From the NCBI GenBank assembly GCA_947179155.2, contig OX359282.1, positions 3,278,001-3,342,000 on the forward strand: a stretch of 64,000 nucleotides of DNA, in the 5' to 3' direction. Every line of letters begins with the position of its first letter. The stretch's first letter is position 1. The position numbers were made by a program, and so were the translations under genes. Below, in pieces: positions 12,650-24,190 of the stretch. This stretch comes from Hedera helix (Eukaryota; Streptophyta; Magnoliopsida; Apiales; Araliaceae). The notes under the pieces are model-generated. The model was given only the letters and a program-made list of their open reading frames with translations, was not told the origin of the DNA and searched no databases.

Positions 12650-12795
12650 GCGGCCGCAGATGTATCTACGGCCAAAGACTTTTTGGCGTTTTCATGGCTC
12701 GAGGAAACATACGGCAGTCGAGGCGGTAGGTGAGATGGAGACAGCAAGCAGCCGCAGATGGATCTGCGGCCAGCCGTAGATGTACTTGCGACTGC
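12650..12795. repeat. GCCGCAGAT palindrome cluster in 5' LTR
   Basis: Imperfect palindromes of the form GCCGCAGATGTATCTACGGC occur as a cluster of three around 12650, 12750 and 12775. The homologous cluster at 19510-19655 of the 3' LTR has a cleaner copy, CCGCAGATGCATCTGCGG. It is the most GC-rich stretch of the LTR and could form hairpins. Confidence 0.75.
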
Positions 12796-14028
12796 CTCCA
12801 AACGCCTATACAGCGACCATTTTTTTCATCCGAGAAAAAAGGAGAAGAAGAAGGGAAGAAGAAATGGAGAAAGAGAGATAGAATATAGAGAGAGAAAGCT
12901 ACAGTTTTGATTAAAAAACTGGGAGGTTTTGTCTCTTTTTAGCTTCAATATTTGTCCAATCTTGTGTTCTATATTTGGTTGTGAAGTATAAAGTGATTAT
13001 TGAAGTATTGCAAGGTGAAAATGGCATTTCTTGAAGTTTTTATCTTGTTTCTCCTTATGATTTCTTATTGTTGGGTTGTTTGAATGTAGTATCTTTGTTG
13101 TATTAGTAAGGATCCATGGACTAGGGATAATTAGTGTGGGTTCTGTCGGAGCGAAATTTCCTCTTAATGTCCCGATGATATCCGTATAGTGATATATAAT
13201 TTATTATGGTAATGTATAGTTCATAGTGTTTTAACTTGCTATTTTAGGTTATTGTGATGTAGTAGTAAATCTAATGTTATTGAGTTTTCCATTGTATCCA
13301 TATTATTGTTGTGTGGTGATTTTGAGATTGTGAGCCTAGGAATGAGATCATTGTGATCAAATTTCAAATATGGACAATTTTTTGTATATGTAGTCACGGC
13401 GATGTGCCCTTTATTGTACATATGTAAATTTCGGGCCTTAAAACGACATCGAGTTATTTAGATGGCTCACATGCCCATGAATTGCCCCGACACATTTTTT
13501 AATGTCTGATTTGATTTGCGACATGAAAAGCGATTTCAAAAATAAAATAAAATAAAATAATAAAGACTTTCTAAAAGTAATCAAATTAGGGTATTAAAAT
13601 CACTAGGCTTAAAATCGAGAGTTTTAATGAACGTCGATTCCTATTTAACGAAAATGCTACAATCGTTTTTTAAGCATCATTAAAAATGATTTTGTAAAAA
13701 TAGATAAACATTTTCATTAAACTTTGGTGTATAGGGTTAAAGAGCTCCTAGAAGTTGCATTCATTTTATTTTACTTTACAGTCAAAAGGCAATGTATAGT
13801 CTCGATTTCTATTTGACGAAAGTTTAAAAACCCTTATTTTTCTAAAACGACACCTAATAAAAATCTCATCGCTTTTGAAATTAAAATTAATATCTAGTAT
13901 AAAGTAAAGCCTTTTCGTATGGGTCAAAAGACGTTCTAAAACGCTTCCTAGATAAAACACGTTTTCTACAAAAAAAATAAAAATCAAAGCGGCTTTTCAT
14001 GCAAAATTAACCACAACATTCATTTAGG

Positions 14029-14034
<6 letters not shown>

Positions 14035-14068
<34 letters not shown>
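14035..14068. repeat. (CA)n microsatellite
   Basis: Seventeen CA units in the LTR. The 3' LTR has a shorter, interrupted tract at about 22753-22775. Confidence 0.95.
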
Positions 14069-14069
<1 letters not shown>

Positions 14070-14438
14070 TTTAGGATTTTAAAAGGATAGGAAAGCATTA
14101 AGATTGCGGTAACCGTGTTTTTACGGAAGTCGGGGGGTGCCTAACACCTTCCCCTCGCTTAAGCAAGCCTCGAACTCTGTGAATCTCGATTTGCAGGCCA
14201 ATTAATTCAGAGTCATACATGAGCTAACATGATTACGAAAACTAAAACTCGGATGAGTTGGTACATCCATTTCAAGCATACCAACTGGCGACTCTGATCA
14301 ATTGGCTCATCATAAAATCAACCTTTCAAACCTCGTCGACACTTGTGCCGATCTTTTCGAAAAATCACCTCTCATAATTAAAAGGCTAAAATTGAAAAAA
14401 GTAATTATTAATAGGAGACGATTTTCCCGGAGTCGACA

Positions 14439-14458
14439 ACTGGCGACTCTGCTGGGGA
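14439..14458 (+). other. Primer binding site of the Ogre/Tat element
   Basis: TGGCGACTCTGCTGGGGA at 14441-14458, directly after the 5' LTR end, has the position and form of the tRNA primer site in Ogre-type elements (reported for legume Ogre as tRNA-Arg). The tRNA was not checked here. Confidence 0.75.
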
Positions 14459-15233
14459 CATTAGAGGGTTTAAGTTGCGTTCAAATTTTGATGCTTTTCT
14501 ATCTTTTAAATATCTGCGAATTGAATGTGTGGTTGCGATATTTGCATTGATTTACATTTTTTGCGTGTATGAATGAATGTGCGAGTTTTGTGACTGCGTT
14601 ATTTTTTCAAGGCTTTATTGTCATCATATGCATGCGGTGAGGTACGATGAATGTATGATGAATGTATGATTGAGTAGTTCCTCCTCCTGAGGCAAACCCG
14701 TTGGATGTGGATTACTGAACTCAAAAGGGCGCTCCCCAGCGAGGCTCAGGAAAAACATCCACTCAGATCCAATCCAATTGAAAGATCGGATTTATTCTCG
14801 TCTAGTATGTTGCGAAGATCTGGGAACCTTCATGCCGAAAAGCCTGCGAGAGTAACGTAGGGTAGGTCAACCTCAGATAAACCCAACGCATGGGAAGTCT
14901 CTTCATACCCTATTACGCTTTACGCACATGATGTCATGTTAAAGTCAAACGTTTTGTATATCTCCCACCTTATCAAAATAAAGTGCTAACCTCTGTTTTA
15001 CAGGGAGAGCTTGAAGAGCATCATAAATTCACATTAGCATACCTTGGTTGAAATAAAAGACCACTAACATTGTTTTGCAGGAAAAGATTAAAAAACTCAA
15101 AAACACAGAGATATTCGCTTTAGCATGCATCCACTTGTGTCATTCCCCGAAATTAAACTTGGGTTGTTTTATTTGTAGGATTTCTCCTCAAACCCGCCTT
15201 CGATCTAAAAAAGCCTAGGATTCAACAATTGAG
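14459..15233 (+). other. 5' untranslated leader of the Ogre/Tat element
   Basis: Noncoding stretch between the primer binding site and gag, as usual in this lineage. No independent gene seen. Confidence 0.6.
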
Positions 15234-16975
15234 ATGACCGAAAATCCTAATCCTAACCCGACTCCTATCTCTCGGGAAGAGTTTGAAGCCGTAAAAAATC
15301 AAATGGCTGAGATAACTATGTTATTAAAGGAGCATTTCAAGTTGAAACTAGGGCCGCAACCTGAGGATCCACCGGGGCCATCATCACAGGGGAACAGGAT
15401 GACCTAAGAAACTCCTAAAACCAAGCAGCCAAAGGAAGTTATTGTGGTTCCCGAGGACGAAAGTACAAGTAATTTTAGCAAAAAGATGAAATAGATGGAA
15501 AAGGCCATCAGGACCATGAAAGGGATTGGATCATACGACAGTGTCAATTATTCTGACTTGTGTGTTTTTTCGGGAACCAGATACCCCGAAAAGTTTAAAA
15601 TCTCAGAGTTTGAAAAGTACAACGGGGCGGGGGACCCCTACACTCACCTAAAGGTCTACATTGGAGAGCTTGGGGCATACGCTGAGGATGAATCATTGAG
15701 GATGCAACTCTTTCAGAAAAGTCTAACGGGAGAGGCTAGGACTTGGTATGTCAGGCTGGACAATGCAAAAATTCACAATTGGGAGGAGTTGGCCCACACC
15801 TTCCTGACCCAATACAACTTCCAGTCGTAAATGGCCGCTGATCGATACCAAATGACGAAGATTAAGAAGCAACCCAAGGAGTTCTTCAGAGATTATGCCC
15901 AGCGATGGAGAAGGATGGCCGCGCAAATGAACCCACCAATGAATGAGACAGAGATGGTGATGACTTTTATAGATATCTAAGAGGCTCCTTATTACGAGAG
16001 GGTAATAGCTGGAATCGGGAAACCATTTGCGGAAATGATTAAACATGGGGAAATGGCTGAAATGGGATTAAAATCTGGAAAGATCCGAGACTTCATGGCT
16101 CTCGAAGCTGTTGCGGAGCAGATTCAAAGCAGAAATTATGGCAATACTTTCCGTATGACACAGAAACGAAAGGAGGAGGATGTATCCCTAGTCCTGCAAG
16201 GGCCATCTGGGAAAGCAGAGAATACCTCTCCTTTTTGGATGCAAAGGAGTATGCCGCCTCGACAGCCAACTTTCACCAATCAGAGGCCTGATGGGCGAAT
16301 GAGATTTGAAAATACCCGAGATAGAGAATTCACCCCATTGGGGGAACCCTTAGAGTAAATCTTGGCAGTGTTAATAACCCAGAAGAAGATTACGGAGCTA
16401 GCTCCACCAACTGACCCAAAGGGGAAGAGGTATGGTCCGAGCAAGAAATGTGTCTATCATTCGGGGTCCCCGGGGCACGACACTCAGGAATGCTGGACGT
16501 TGAAGCACAAGATACAAAATATGATTGATAGTGGAGAAATAGTGGTAGAGCAGCTGGAATCACCAAACGTCAAGGTCAACCCTCAGCCCGAGCATAATGG
16601 GGGAGGTGTCAACGTAATTGAAACTAGCAAGGCAAACGGGCCTTCGAAACTGAGATACATAAGAAGGATCGACGAAGTGGTTGGTATGACCAATGTCCAG
16701 GAGAGCACACAAAGTGAACCACTTAAATTGGCTGGGGTAAGCAAAGGTACCAAAGAGGCACGTATCTGGTTGTCAGCTCCGAAACCCCTCATTATAGTAG
16801 CTAGATCGCAGATGCCAATTACAAGTTTGAAAGCTTTTCCATGGAGTTACGGGGGAAAGCCGAGGAAATGGCCAGCTGTGTGTCAGTTACCCCCAAGGGA
16901 AATCCTTTGTATCTGCCGAGGCGAGTCCTTGAGGGCATGGAAAAATAAAGCAGGAGGATCTCGGAGGAGAAGGCC
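15234..16975 (+). pseudogene. Retrotransposon gag, decayed
   Basis: One reading frame runs from ATG 15234 (MTENPNPNPTPISREEFEAV) to about 16975 and carries the Tat-type capsid protein. It is broken by in-frame stops near 15405, 15492, 15828, 15977 and 16356. Recognisable blocks are FEKYNGAGDPYTHLKVY (about 15609-15660), QLFQKSLTGEARTWYV (about 15708-15755), and FFRDYAQRWR (about 15882-15911). The motif CVYHSGSPGHDTQEC (about 16449-16493) is the CxYH...GHxTxxC knuckle-like signature of this lineage. Gag would form the virus-like particle that packages element RNA. Multiple stops make it nonfunctional. Confidence 0.88.
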
Positions 16976-18310
16976 TTGGAATTCTTTAAGAAAATGAATC
17001 ATAATGAAGCAAGGGTGGTTAAGGTGTTGGAAAAGGAACCGCCTCTGACGTCGATCCTAAATCTAGTATTGTCATCTAATTATCACCATCAAATATTGAG
17101 CAAGGTCCTGGAGGAGGCTCATATTCCTAAGACAATCAGCACGGAAAGATTCAACCATTTGGTGGGCCATTTATTAGACAACAATGTGATATCATTCACA
17201 GATGACGACATCCCCAAGGAAAGGAGAGGGCACCGAAGGCCGTTGCACATTGTGGTCGTCTCCTTGGGGTATGTAATGAATATAGTACTAATTGACGGTG
17301 GATCGGCTCTAAACATTTGCCCATACAGCACCCTGAAAAAAATGAAGATTAACCCCAAGCGCCTGCGGGTCAGTCTAGTGGTGGTTTGGGCTTTCGATGG
17401 ATCTCGAAAGGACACTGTGGGAGAAGTAGAATTTCTTTCCAAGTGTTGGATATTGCTGCAAGTTACAACATGCTGTTGGGAAAACTCTGGATACACATGG
17501 CAGGGGCAGTCCCCTCCACACTGCATCAGCAAATCAAATTCATCATTGACGGGAACTTAGTGATAATTGCCGCAGAGCCCAACTATCCTCTTCACTCTAT
17601 GAAAGGTATGCCAGTGATCAATCTGGATGAGTCAGTCGAGCCGGTCAACTATCAAGCATTCGAAATCAGTACCCCTAAATACCGGCATCTGGGGGCTCCA
17701 ACTTTGAAGCCTAGAATATCTCCGGAGCTCACATTTGTTGCTCGGGAAATAATGGCAATGAAATTCCAGCCAGGGCAAGGACTGGGAAAGAATGGTTAGG
17801 GGATCACCGAACCCATTCAGATGCCAACACAGTTAGGCAAAGTAGGGCTAGGATATTACGGAAGCCTAAGGCAGAAGAACCCATACAAAAGGATTCCCAC
17901 TCGGCTAGCCGGTATCCCAATTTCAGAAATCAACAAAGAGCATTCCCTGAAGATAGTCAAGCCTGCGTCTAAAGCAGAAAGTGAAGTAGAGGCTCCCCCA
18001 ACCAAAGAATTGGCCAGCGGGAGGAATTCTTGCAAGAGATTATGAAGCAGTTCGAGATAAAGTGTCATCTCCCAGGACAGTTAGTGAACAATGAAAAGGG
18101 GAAGGAGAAATTGTCAGAAGGCAAGCAGATCATGCCTTTCATCGATTGGGCCGGACTAGCAGTCCCCGAAGGAAGTGTAAATAAAAGCAAAGACTAAGTC
18201 GCTGCTATCATTGAGGAGGTTCCAAATGCAAAGGCCCCCTCCATCACTCACTTTAAAACCGAATTGATCACCACAAATTGGACCGTGCAGCCGGTGATAT
18301 CCAGAAAAGG
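16976..18310 (+). pseudogene. Gag C-terminus, aspartic protease and G-patch, frameshifted
   Basis: The frame shifts twice (near 16980 and near 17385). The first part (EVLEEAHIPKTISTERFN region, about 17107-17160) is the gag-protease linker. The protease site reads VLIDGGSALNICP (about 17287-17325), where active relatives have DNGS or DSGS. Next comes MLLGKLWIHMAGAVPSTLHQ (about 17470-17530), typical of Ogre/Tat, and a G-patch MKFQPGQGLGKNG (about 17761-17799) interrupted by a TAG. The tail to 18310 has further breaks. In intact elements this region processes the polyprotein; the G-patch is a presumed RNA-binding module. Confidence 0.82.
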
Positions 18311-18485
18311 GTAAATCCAGGAGTGACAGGGAATCCCTTCCAATAAGGGGATCAACGGTTTTTTAAGATGGTTTTTTTGTTTTATAAACCTGCATGTCTA
18401 TGTCATATTTTTGTCATGTTATTGAAAAAGAAATTCATGTACTGAAATGTTTATATATATGACAAATATTTTTGTTTTATGTCAG
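18311..18485 (+). other. Probable Ogre intron between protease and RT
   Basis: GTAAAT at 18311 and TTTTATGTCAG ending at 18485 bound 175 T-rich, stop-filled bases between the two coding parts. Ogre elements are known to carry a spliced intron here. The splice sites are inferred by eye. Confidence 0.5.
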
Positions 18486-19008
18486 GTGTCCCGATTTGAA
18501 TTATTCTATCCTAACAAACGATTTTCCAAATTTGAAAGATGATTATGATTTTGATATAGAACTGAATTTCGATTTGATGGGAATTGAGCAGGACAAGACA
18601 GGTAATGATGACACTCCTGATGAAATTAGAGAATTGGTCGAGGATAAACCCAAACCCAACATCGATCAAACCATTACCATCAACATAGGAACCCCTGAAA
18701 ACCTTAAAGAGCTAAAAATAGGAGCAGACCTGACCCCCAACCAGAAAACGAAGATAACTGAGTTGTTAAGCCAATATGAAGATGTGTTTACTTGGTCACA
18801 TGACGACATGGTCGGATTGTCCACGGATATTGTAGTACATCGATTGCCCATCAAGGAGGGTTTCAAGCCAGTTAAGCAAAAACTGAGAAAACTAAAACCG
18901 GAGTGGAGCTTGAAGGTGAAGGAGGAGATAGTCAAACAATTCAAAGCTGGAATCATCATGGTGTCCACTTACTCAGAATGGCAACGATCTATCGGAGACG
19001 AGACTTGA
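18486..19008 (+). pseudogene. Reverse transcriptase N-terminal fragment
   Basis: The open frame encodes the pre-RT spacer (LKELKIGADLTPNQKTKI at about 18700-18755; YEDVFTWSHDDMVGL at about 18775-18820) and the RT entry region (VVHRLPIKEGFKPVKQKLRK at about 18832-18890). It ends at FKAGIIMVSTYSEWQ near 18975, just before the palm motifs. The FxDD active site, RNase H and integrase never appear; the sequence then passes into noncoding 3' leader. This is a large internal deletion, so the element could move only with a helper. Confidence 0.85.
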
Positions 19009-19210
19009 CAGCGACGAAACGATCAATCAGAGACAAAGCCCGAGCGATATTCATTCATAACTTTGAACTGACCTCTTCATGAATGTGTTGCATATGGCAT
19101 CGCATCATCTCGTATATCTTGTGCATCATCAATATATGTTGTCATTATCATGCGTCAGGTGTCTACTTCTTTATCATGTTCATTACATATTACATTGCAT
19201 AAACATGATA
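19009..19210 (+). other. 3' untranslated region of the Ogre/Tat element
   Basis: Noncoding stretch from the pol deletion point to the polypurine tract, rich in ATCATG/TGTCAT-like words; no gene. Confidence 0.5.
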
Positions 19211-19222
19211 AAGAGGGGCAGC
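19211..19222 (+). other. Polypurine tract of the Ogre/Tat element
   Basis: AAGAGGGGCAGC lies immediately before the 3' LTR start TGTAGAGACCC, as needed for plus-strand priming. Confidence 0.75.
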
Positions 19223-22200
19223 TGTAGAGACCCAAATATTGCACTTGTCTACTAACCTGGATAGGAGGGCAAAATCGTCATTTTGCACAGCCCGTGAGAG
19301 AGAATAGGGAATTATAACACAGTCATGACAAGCAAACACGACAACGAATCGACATCAAATTGCGCGATACAGGGATAAGAACTGATCCAGATGAACCGAA
19401 ACAGTCAATACATCCCACTAACAGTCCCCAGATTGCGAGATACAAATAATACAGCAAAAAATGATGATGTAAGACTGCATGACATGAGAATCAAGGAAAG
19501 GAAGCCGGGCGGCCGCAGATGTATCTGCGGCCAAAGAGTTTTTGGCGTTTTCGCGGCTCGAAGAAACACACGGTAGCCGAGGCGGCGGCTGAGACGGTGA
19601 CAGTAGGCAGCCGCAGATGAATCTACGGCCAACCGCAGATGCATCTGCGGCTGCCTCCAAACGCCTATACAACGTCCGGTTGAGATAGAGAAAAAAAGAA
19701 GAAAGGAAAGATTGAGATAGAGAGAGAAAAGCCACGGGTTAGAGAGAAATGGGAGATTTTGTGTTCTTTTTAGCTTAAATATTTGTCCAAATCTTGTGTT
19801 CTATATTTGGTTGTGAATTATAAAGCGATTCTTGAAGTATTGCAAGGTGAAAAAGGGCATTTCTTGAAGTCTTTTATTTTTTTTCCTTATGATTTCATGT
19901 TGTTGGGTTGGTTGAATGTAATATCTTTGTTGTATTAGTAATGATCCATGGATTAGGGATAATTAGTAAGGGTTCCGTCGGAACGACATTTTCTCCTAAT
20001 GTCCCGATGATATCCGTATGGCAATATATAGTTTATTATGGTAATGTGTAGTTCATGATGTTTTAACTTGCTATTTTAGGTTATTGTGGTGTAGTAGTAA
20101 ATCTAGTGTTCTTGAGTTTTCCATTGTATCCATATTATTATTGTGTGGTGATTTTGGGATTCTGAGCCTAGGAACGAGATCATTGTGATCAACTTCCAAA
20201 GACGGACATTTTTTGGTATATGTAGTTACGGCGTTGTGCCTTTATTGTACATATGTAAATTTCGGGCCTTAAAATGATATCGAGTCGAAATCCGGTTTAA
20301 GGCCCCATAATAGTGGAATATGTGATTGCGGGTGTTTGTGTTGGTTTGTAATATTCATAGACGCAATCAAATTGCCTAAAATTAGCGGAAGCATGGTAAA
20401 ATCAAAATTTAAAATTTTACAAACCATAATCCAGGATCGACCTTTATGCGCAACTATTAATTAATAAAGAAGAAGTTAGAGATATACCCTTGTAGAACTC
20501 AAAGCTTCAACGGGTACAAGTTCACCTCCAAATCCTTCGCGTTCTTCTTGAATTTCACCGATTGGATTCCAATGATCAATGTTAGCCACCCAAGTGTTTG
20601 GCCTCTAGAGGTGATCCACCAAGGAATAACAATAATTCAAGAAGTGGGTGATGGCAAACCCTAGTTTTCTCTCTCTAGAGAATATGTGAGTACTCTCCCA
20701 AAACTTATGGAAGTGTATGTGTGTAACCTTAATCCATAATAAGACTTCTCTTATTTATAGATTTAGTAAACCCTCCTAACAACTTTAGGATTAGGGTTTT
20801 TAATTAAACTCCTAATCTAATTAGGAACTTAATTGATTTAATATAATAATTATAATTCCTAAACTATTTAGGAACTTAATTATTAATTATGAGAGTACTC
20901 TTATTAATTAATTCCTAAACCATTTAGGAACTAAATAATAATGATAATAGTAATAATAATAATAAGACTCCTCTTATTAATTTATAATTAGTATTTCTAA
21001 AATACTAAATAATAAATATTAAGCTATTTAATTTATTTTATCTACATAGTATAAATTAAATATACTTAATTCATTATTACAATTATGCCATTTACTTCTT
21101 AAATAATTATTTTCCTTTTGCGATGTAACCCTTTAGGTTCTCCATATTAAACCAGTTATAGAATAAATTAATTAGAACTATTCTAATCTTATTTATATAA
21201 ATAAATTAAACTATTTAATTTATTTAAATAAATAATATTTATTCCATAATAAGGGTAAGCCCCCTTAGCGATCAACGACTTTCCAGATAATATAGATTTC
21301 AACATTTAATCACAAAAGAACCTATTCAGTGAATAGTTACCGTACAATTCAATCCTTCTACCTCACAACGTCCCAATCAAATATAAGACATGGTATAACT
21401 GTCAAGTCTTATTTTATTTGATTATATGCATTTCGATCCTTAAATGAATAACTCTAATTAATGTAAATTAGAAACTACTTTCTAATTTCCATTCTGCCTT
21501 GGCCAAGGACTACTGAGTTGTCATTTATCGAATCGCATAGGACATTCTCTTCTTTTACTAGAAGTGGTAGATTCTTTGTTGATCATTCACCTATCTCCAT
21601 GTATGACTTATTATATCCGATCATACCCTTTGATACACCCTAAAGGTTTTAAGGAATATGTCAAAACATAATTCATCATACACAAGATATCATGATGATC
21701 TCAAGTCCAATGATCACTTGTACTACTATCACAAAAGGAACTCCTATTGACAGACAAGTAAGACTCCATTAGGTGTTCCTTGAGCGAGTCACGTTCAGTG
21801 AACTTATTCTCTAATAAACACCTACATACTTGCTTTAGTGTCTCCACACAAATGATTATGAGATCAATCATCCTCTTCATAAGAGCAAGCATAGTATGTA
21901 CCAATCTATCCGGATCTGCTAATCCCCTTTTTAGTGATCCAACGATTAGGAACAATTTTAGTTTTGAGCTATCTTGAATTTAGATCTCATTAGCATGATC
22001 CTCATCATGGTTCTAAAAGCATTGCTCAAAAACTAATCCATTTGATCAATTCAAGTAAGTCAAGTAATTAATCATGAATAAAGAAATGCCTTGATTCTTT
22101 TATTAATAAACGAACAAGATTACAAAGTATATGCTTATCACATCAAATGTGATTGGCTTGAGGGCATACTACTTTCAGTTTGGGGTTATTTAGATGGCCC

Positions 22201-23151
22201 ATATGCCCAAGAATAGCCCCGACACATTTTGAATGTCTGATTTGATTTGCGACATGAAAAGCGATTTCAAAAAAAGAGCAAAACGATAAAGACTTTCTAA
22301 AAGTAATCAAATTAGGGTATTAGAATCACGAGGCGTAAAATCAAGAGCTTTAATAAACGTCGATTCCTATTTAACAAAAAGGCTACAATCGTTTTTTAAA
22401 CATCATAAAAAATAATTTTATAAAAATAGATAAACGTTTTTTTATTAAACTTTGGTGCATAGGGTTAAAGAGCTCCTAGAAGTTGCCTTCTTTTTATTCT
22501 ACTTTACTGTCGAAAGGCAATGTATAGTCTCGATTCCTATTTGACGAAAGTTTAAAAAACCCTTGTTTTTCTAAAACGACACCTAATAAAAACCTCATTT
22601 CTTTTGAAATTAAAATCAATGTCTATTATAAAGTAAAGCCTTTTCGTATGGGTCGAAAGACGTTCTAAAAACGCTTTCCAGATAAAACACATTTTTTTAC
22701 AAAAAAATCAAAGCGGCTTTTCATGCAAAATTCATCACAATATTCATTTAAGCACACACACACACACACATACATACACGTTTTAGGATTTTAAAAGGAT
22801 AGGAAACCATCAAGATCGCGATAACTGTGTTTTCACGGAAGTCGGGGGGTGCCTAACAGCTTCCTCTCACTTAAGCAAGCCCCCGAACTCTGTGAATCTC
22901 GGTTTGCAGGCCAATTAATTCGAAGTCATACATGAGCCAGCACGATTGGGAAAACTAAAACTCAGATGAGTTGGTACATCCATTTCAAACATACCAACTG
23001 GCGACTCTGGTCAATTGGTTCATCATAAAATCGACCTTTCAAACTTCATCGACACTCGTGCCGATCTTTTTCAAAAATCACCTCTCATAATTAAAAAGCT
23101 AAAATTGGAAATGGTAATTATTAATAGGAGACGATTTTCCCAGCGTCGACA
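19223..23151 (+). repeat. 3' LTR of the Ogre/Tat element, interrupted
   Basis: Starts TGTAGAGACCCAAATATTGC and ends CCCAGCGTCGACA. Homologous to 12364-14438 over its whole length, apart from the solo LTR at 20339-22177 and a short unshared piece next to it. GCCGCAGAT palindromes lie at about 19510-19655. Confidence 0.9.
20339..22177 (-). mobile_element. Solo LTR of a copia-like element nested in the Ogre LTR
   Basis: On the minus strand it starts TGAAAGTAGTATGCCCTCAA at 22177 and ends CAAACCAACA at 20339. It is flanked on both sides by GTTTG (20334-20338 and 22178-22182), an exact 5-bp TSD. The start word resembles the LTR start of plant Ty1/copia elements whose tract reads GGGAGATTGTTGAAAGT..., so copia is the likely superfamily, inferred from memory of such ends. 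No coding region inside; the open frames at 21701-21977 are LTR sequence. Confidence 0.85.
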
Positions 23152-23682
23152 TGTATCTATCTTCTTTGATGTGTATTTACCAACATCACAAGACTAATAT
23201 TTAAAATAACTCCCTATAGTAATAATACTATACATTCTGCCAAGCATCTAGGAGGATATACACATGCATGCAAACAACGCTAATAATATTTCTAAAAGAA
23301 AATTGATGCAATCACAATGCCATTAATTGCTATATAGCAAAGATTGGACAACTAAAATGATCAAAAAAAAGACATACAATAAAGTTAATATATTTAATGA
23401 TAATAATTAAATATATAACTCTATTAAAATAATTAATTCTATTAAAATATTCCAACATTTTTTTAGGAAAGAGAGAGTATTTGATATTAATTTGTTTAAT
23501 CTTGAGTCAATTAAGAGTAGTTATTCCTCACATAGTCACATATGATGATATGAAAGGGACTAATATATAAGAAATTGCAAAAACCAAAATAATCAAGGCC
23601 TTGAACCTTATTTTTTTGCTCCTCTATTGGTAATTAGTGATACCTAAAAATACTTAAAAGAGTTTTATTTACAAAAGTTGTA
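23152..23682. other. AT-rich spacer, nothing recognised
   Basis: Flank of the Ogre/Tat element; no gene or repeat recognised. Confidence 0.5.
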
Positions 23683-23886
23683 AGTTTTCTCTTTGTTTCC
23701 AAAATATAAGTTTAATATTAATTTTCTAAAAGTTAATTTGAGATATTTATATAAATTTTGAAAAATAAATCTCATAATTAGTAATAGTTCTTAGGTAGTT
23801 TACAAAAATAATAGTTGTACTGGCAAGAAATTTTAAATTAAATTTCAAAAAATCAATATTAATTTTATATTTTGAAATGAAGGGAG
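23683..23886. mobile_element. Stowaway-like MITE
   Basis: The left end TTTTCTCTTTGTTTCCAAAA pairs with the right-end complement CTCCCTTCATTTCAAAATAT, with TA at 23681-23682 and 23887-23888. Both arms continue into ATAA(G)TTTAATATTAAT-like sequence. About 204 bp, noncoding. Confidence 0.65.
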
Positions 23887-23931
23887 TAAGTATTTTTATT
23901 TCATGTTTACATTTCTCGTTCTTTTATTATA

Positions 23932-24188
23932 CTACATTCGTTCTAAATTATATAATTATTATTGACTTTTAAAAGTCAATTTAAAATATTTTTAAATTTA
24001 AAATTGAGATGACTCATTAAAATTTATGAAACAATAAAACTTATAATAAGTAATACTTTTTAGATAATTTATAGTATTTATCATGATATTGATTAAAATT
24101 AAAAAACTTTATATCAATTTTAAGTTTAAAAATTTCTTAAACTGACTTTAAAAAGTCACAATTATCAAATAGTATAAAACCGAGAGAA
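23932..24188. mobile_element. Stowaway-like MITE
   Basis: The left end CTACATTCGTTCTAAATTAT and the right-end complement TTCTCTCGGTTTTATACTAT continue to TTGACTTTTAAAAGTCA and GTGACTTTTTAAAGTCA. TA flanks lie at 23930-23931 and 24189-24190. Related in sequence to the MITE at 11341-11593. Confidence 0.75.
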
Positions 24189-24190
24189 TA

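Larger units (their letters stand above)
12364..14438 (+). repeat. 5' LTR of the Ogre/Tat element
   Basis: Starts TGTAGACACCTAAATATTGC and ends CCCGGAGTCGACA. It aligns with 19223-23151 except for the nested insertion there and about 55 bp present only in the 3' copy (around 20286-20338 plus 22183-22187). It includes GCCGCAGAT palindromes (12650-12795) and a (CA)n tract at 14035-14068. The open frame 12445-12729 lies wholly within it and is not regarded as a gene. Confidence 0.9.
12364..23151 (+). mobile_element. Ogre/Tat-type Ty3/gypsy retrotransposon, pol-truncated
   Basis: Two related LTRs (12364-14438; 19223-23151) flank an internal region with primer binding site, gag, protease, G-patch, a probable intron, the beginning of RT, and a polypurine tract. 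Long LTRs, the G-patch after protease, the intron before RT and the CxYH...GHxTxxC motif in gag point to the Ogre/Tat lineage. Most of RT and all of RNase H and integrase are missing, with the deletion point near 18980. A matching TSD was not identified: the flanks are CTATT and TGTAT. The 3' LTR is enlarged by a nested solo LTR (20339-22177). Confidence 0.88.

Noticed and set aside
12445..12729. ORF of 94 aa on the plus strand (and minus shadow 12610-12801)
   Set aside because: Lies entirely in the Ogre/Tat LTR; the matching 3' LTR stretch (19391-19735) does not keep the same frame length.
21701..21977. Overlapping ORFs on both strands
   Set aside because: Inside the copia-like solo LTR; no protein similarity recognised.
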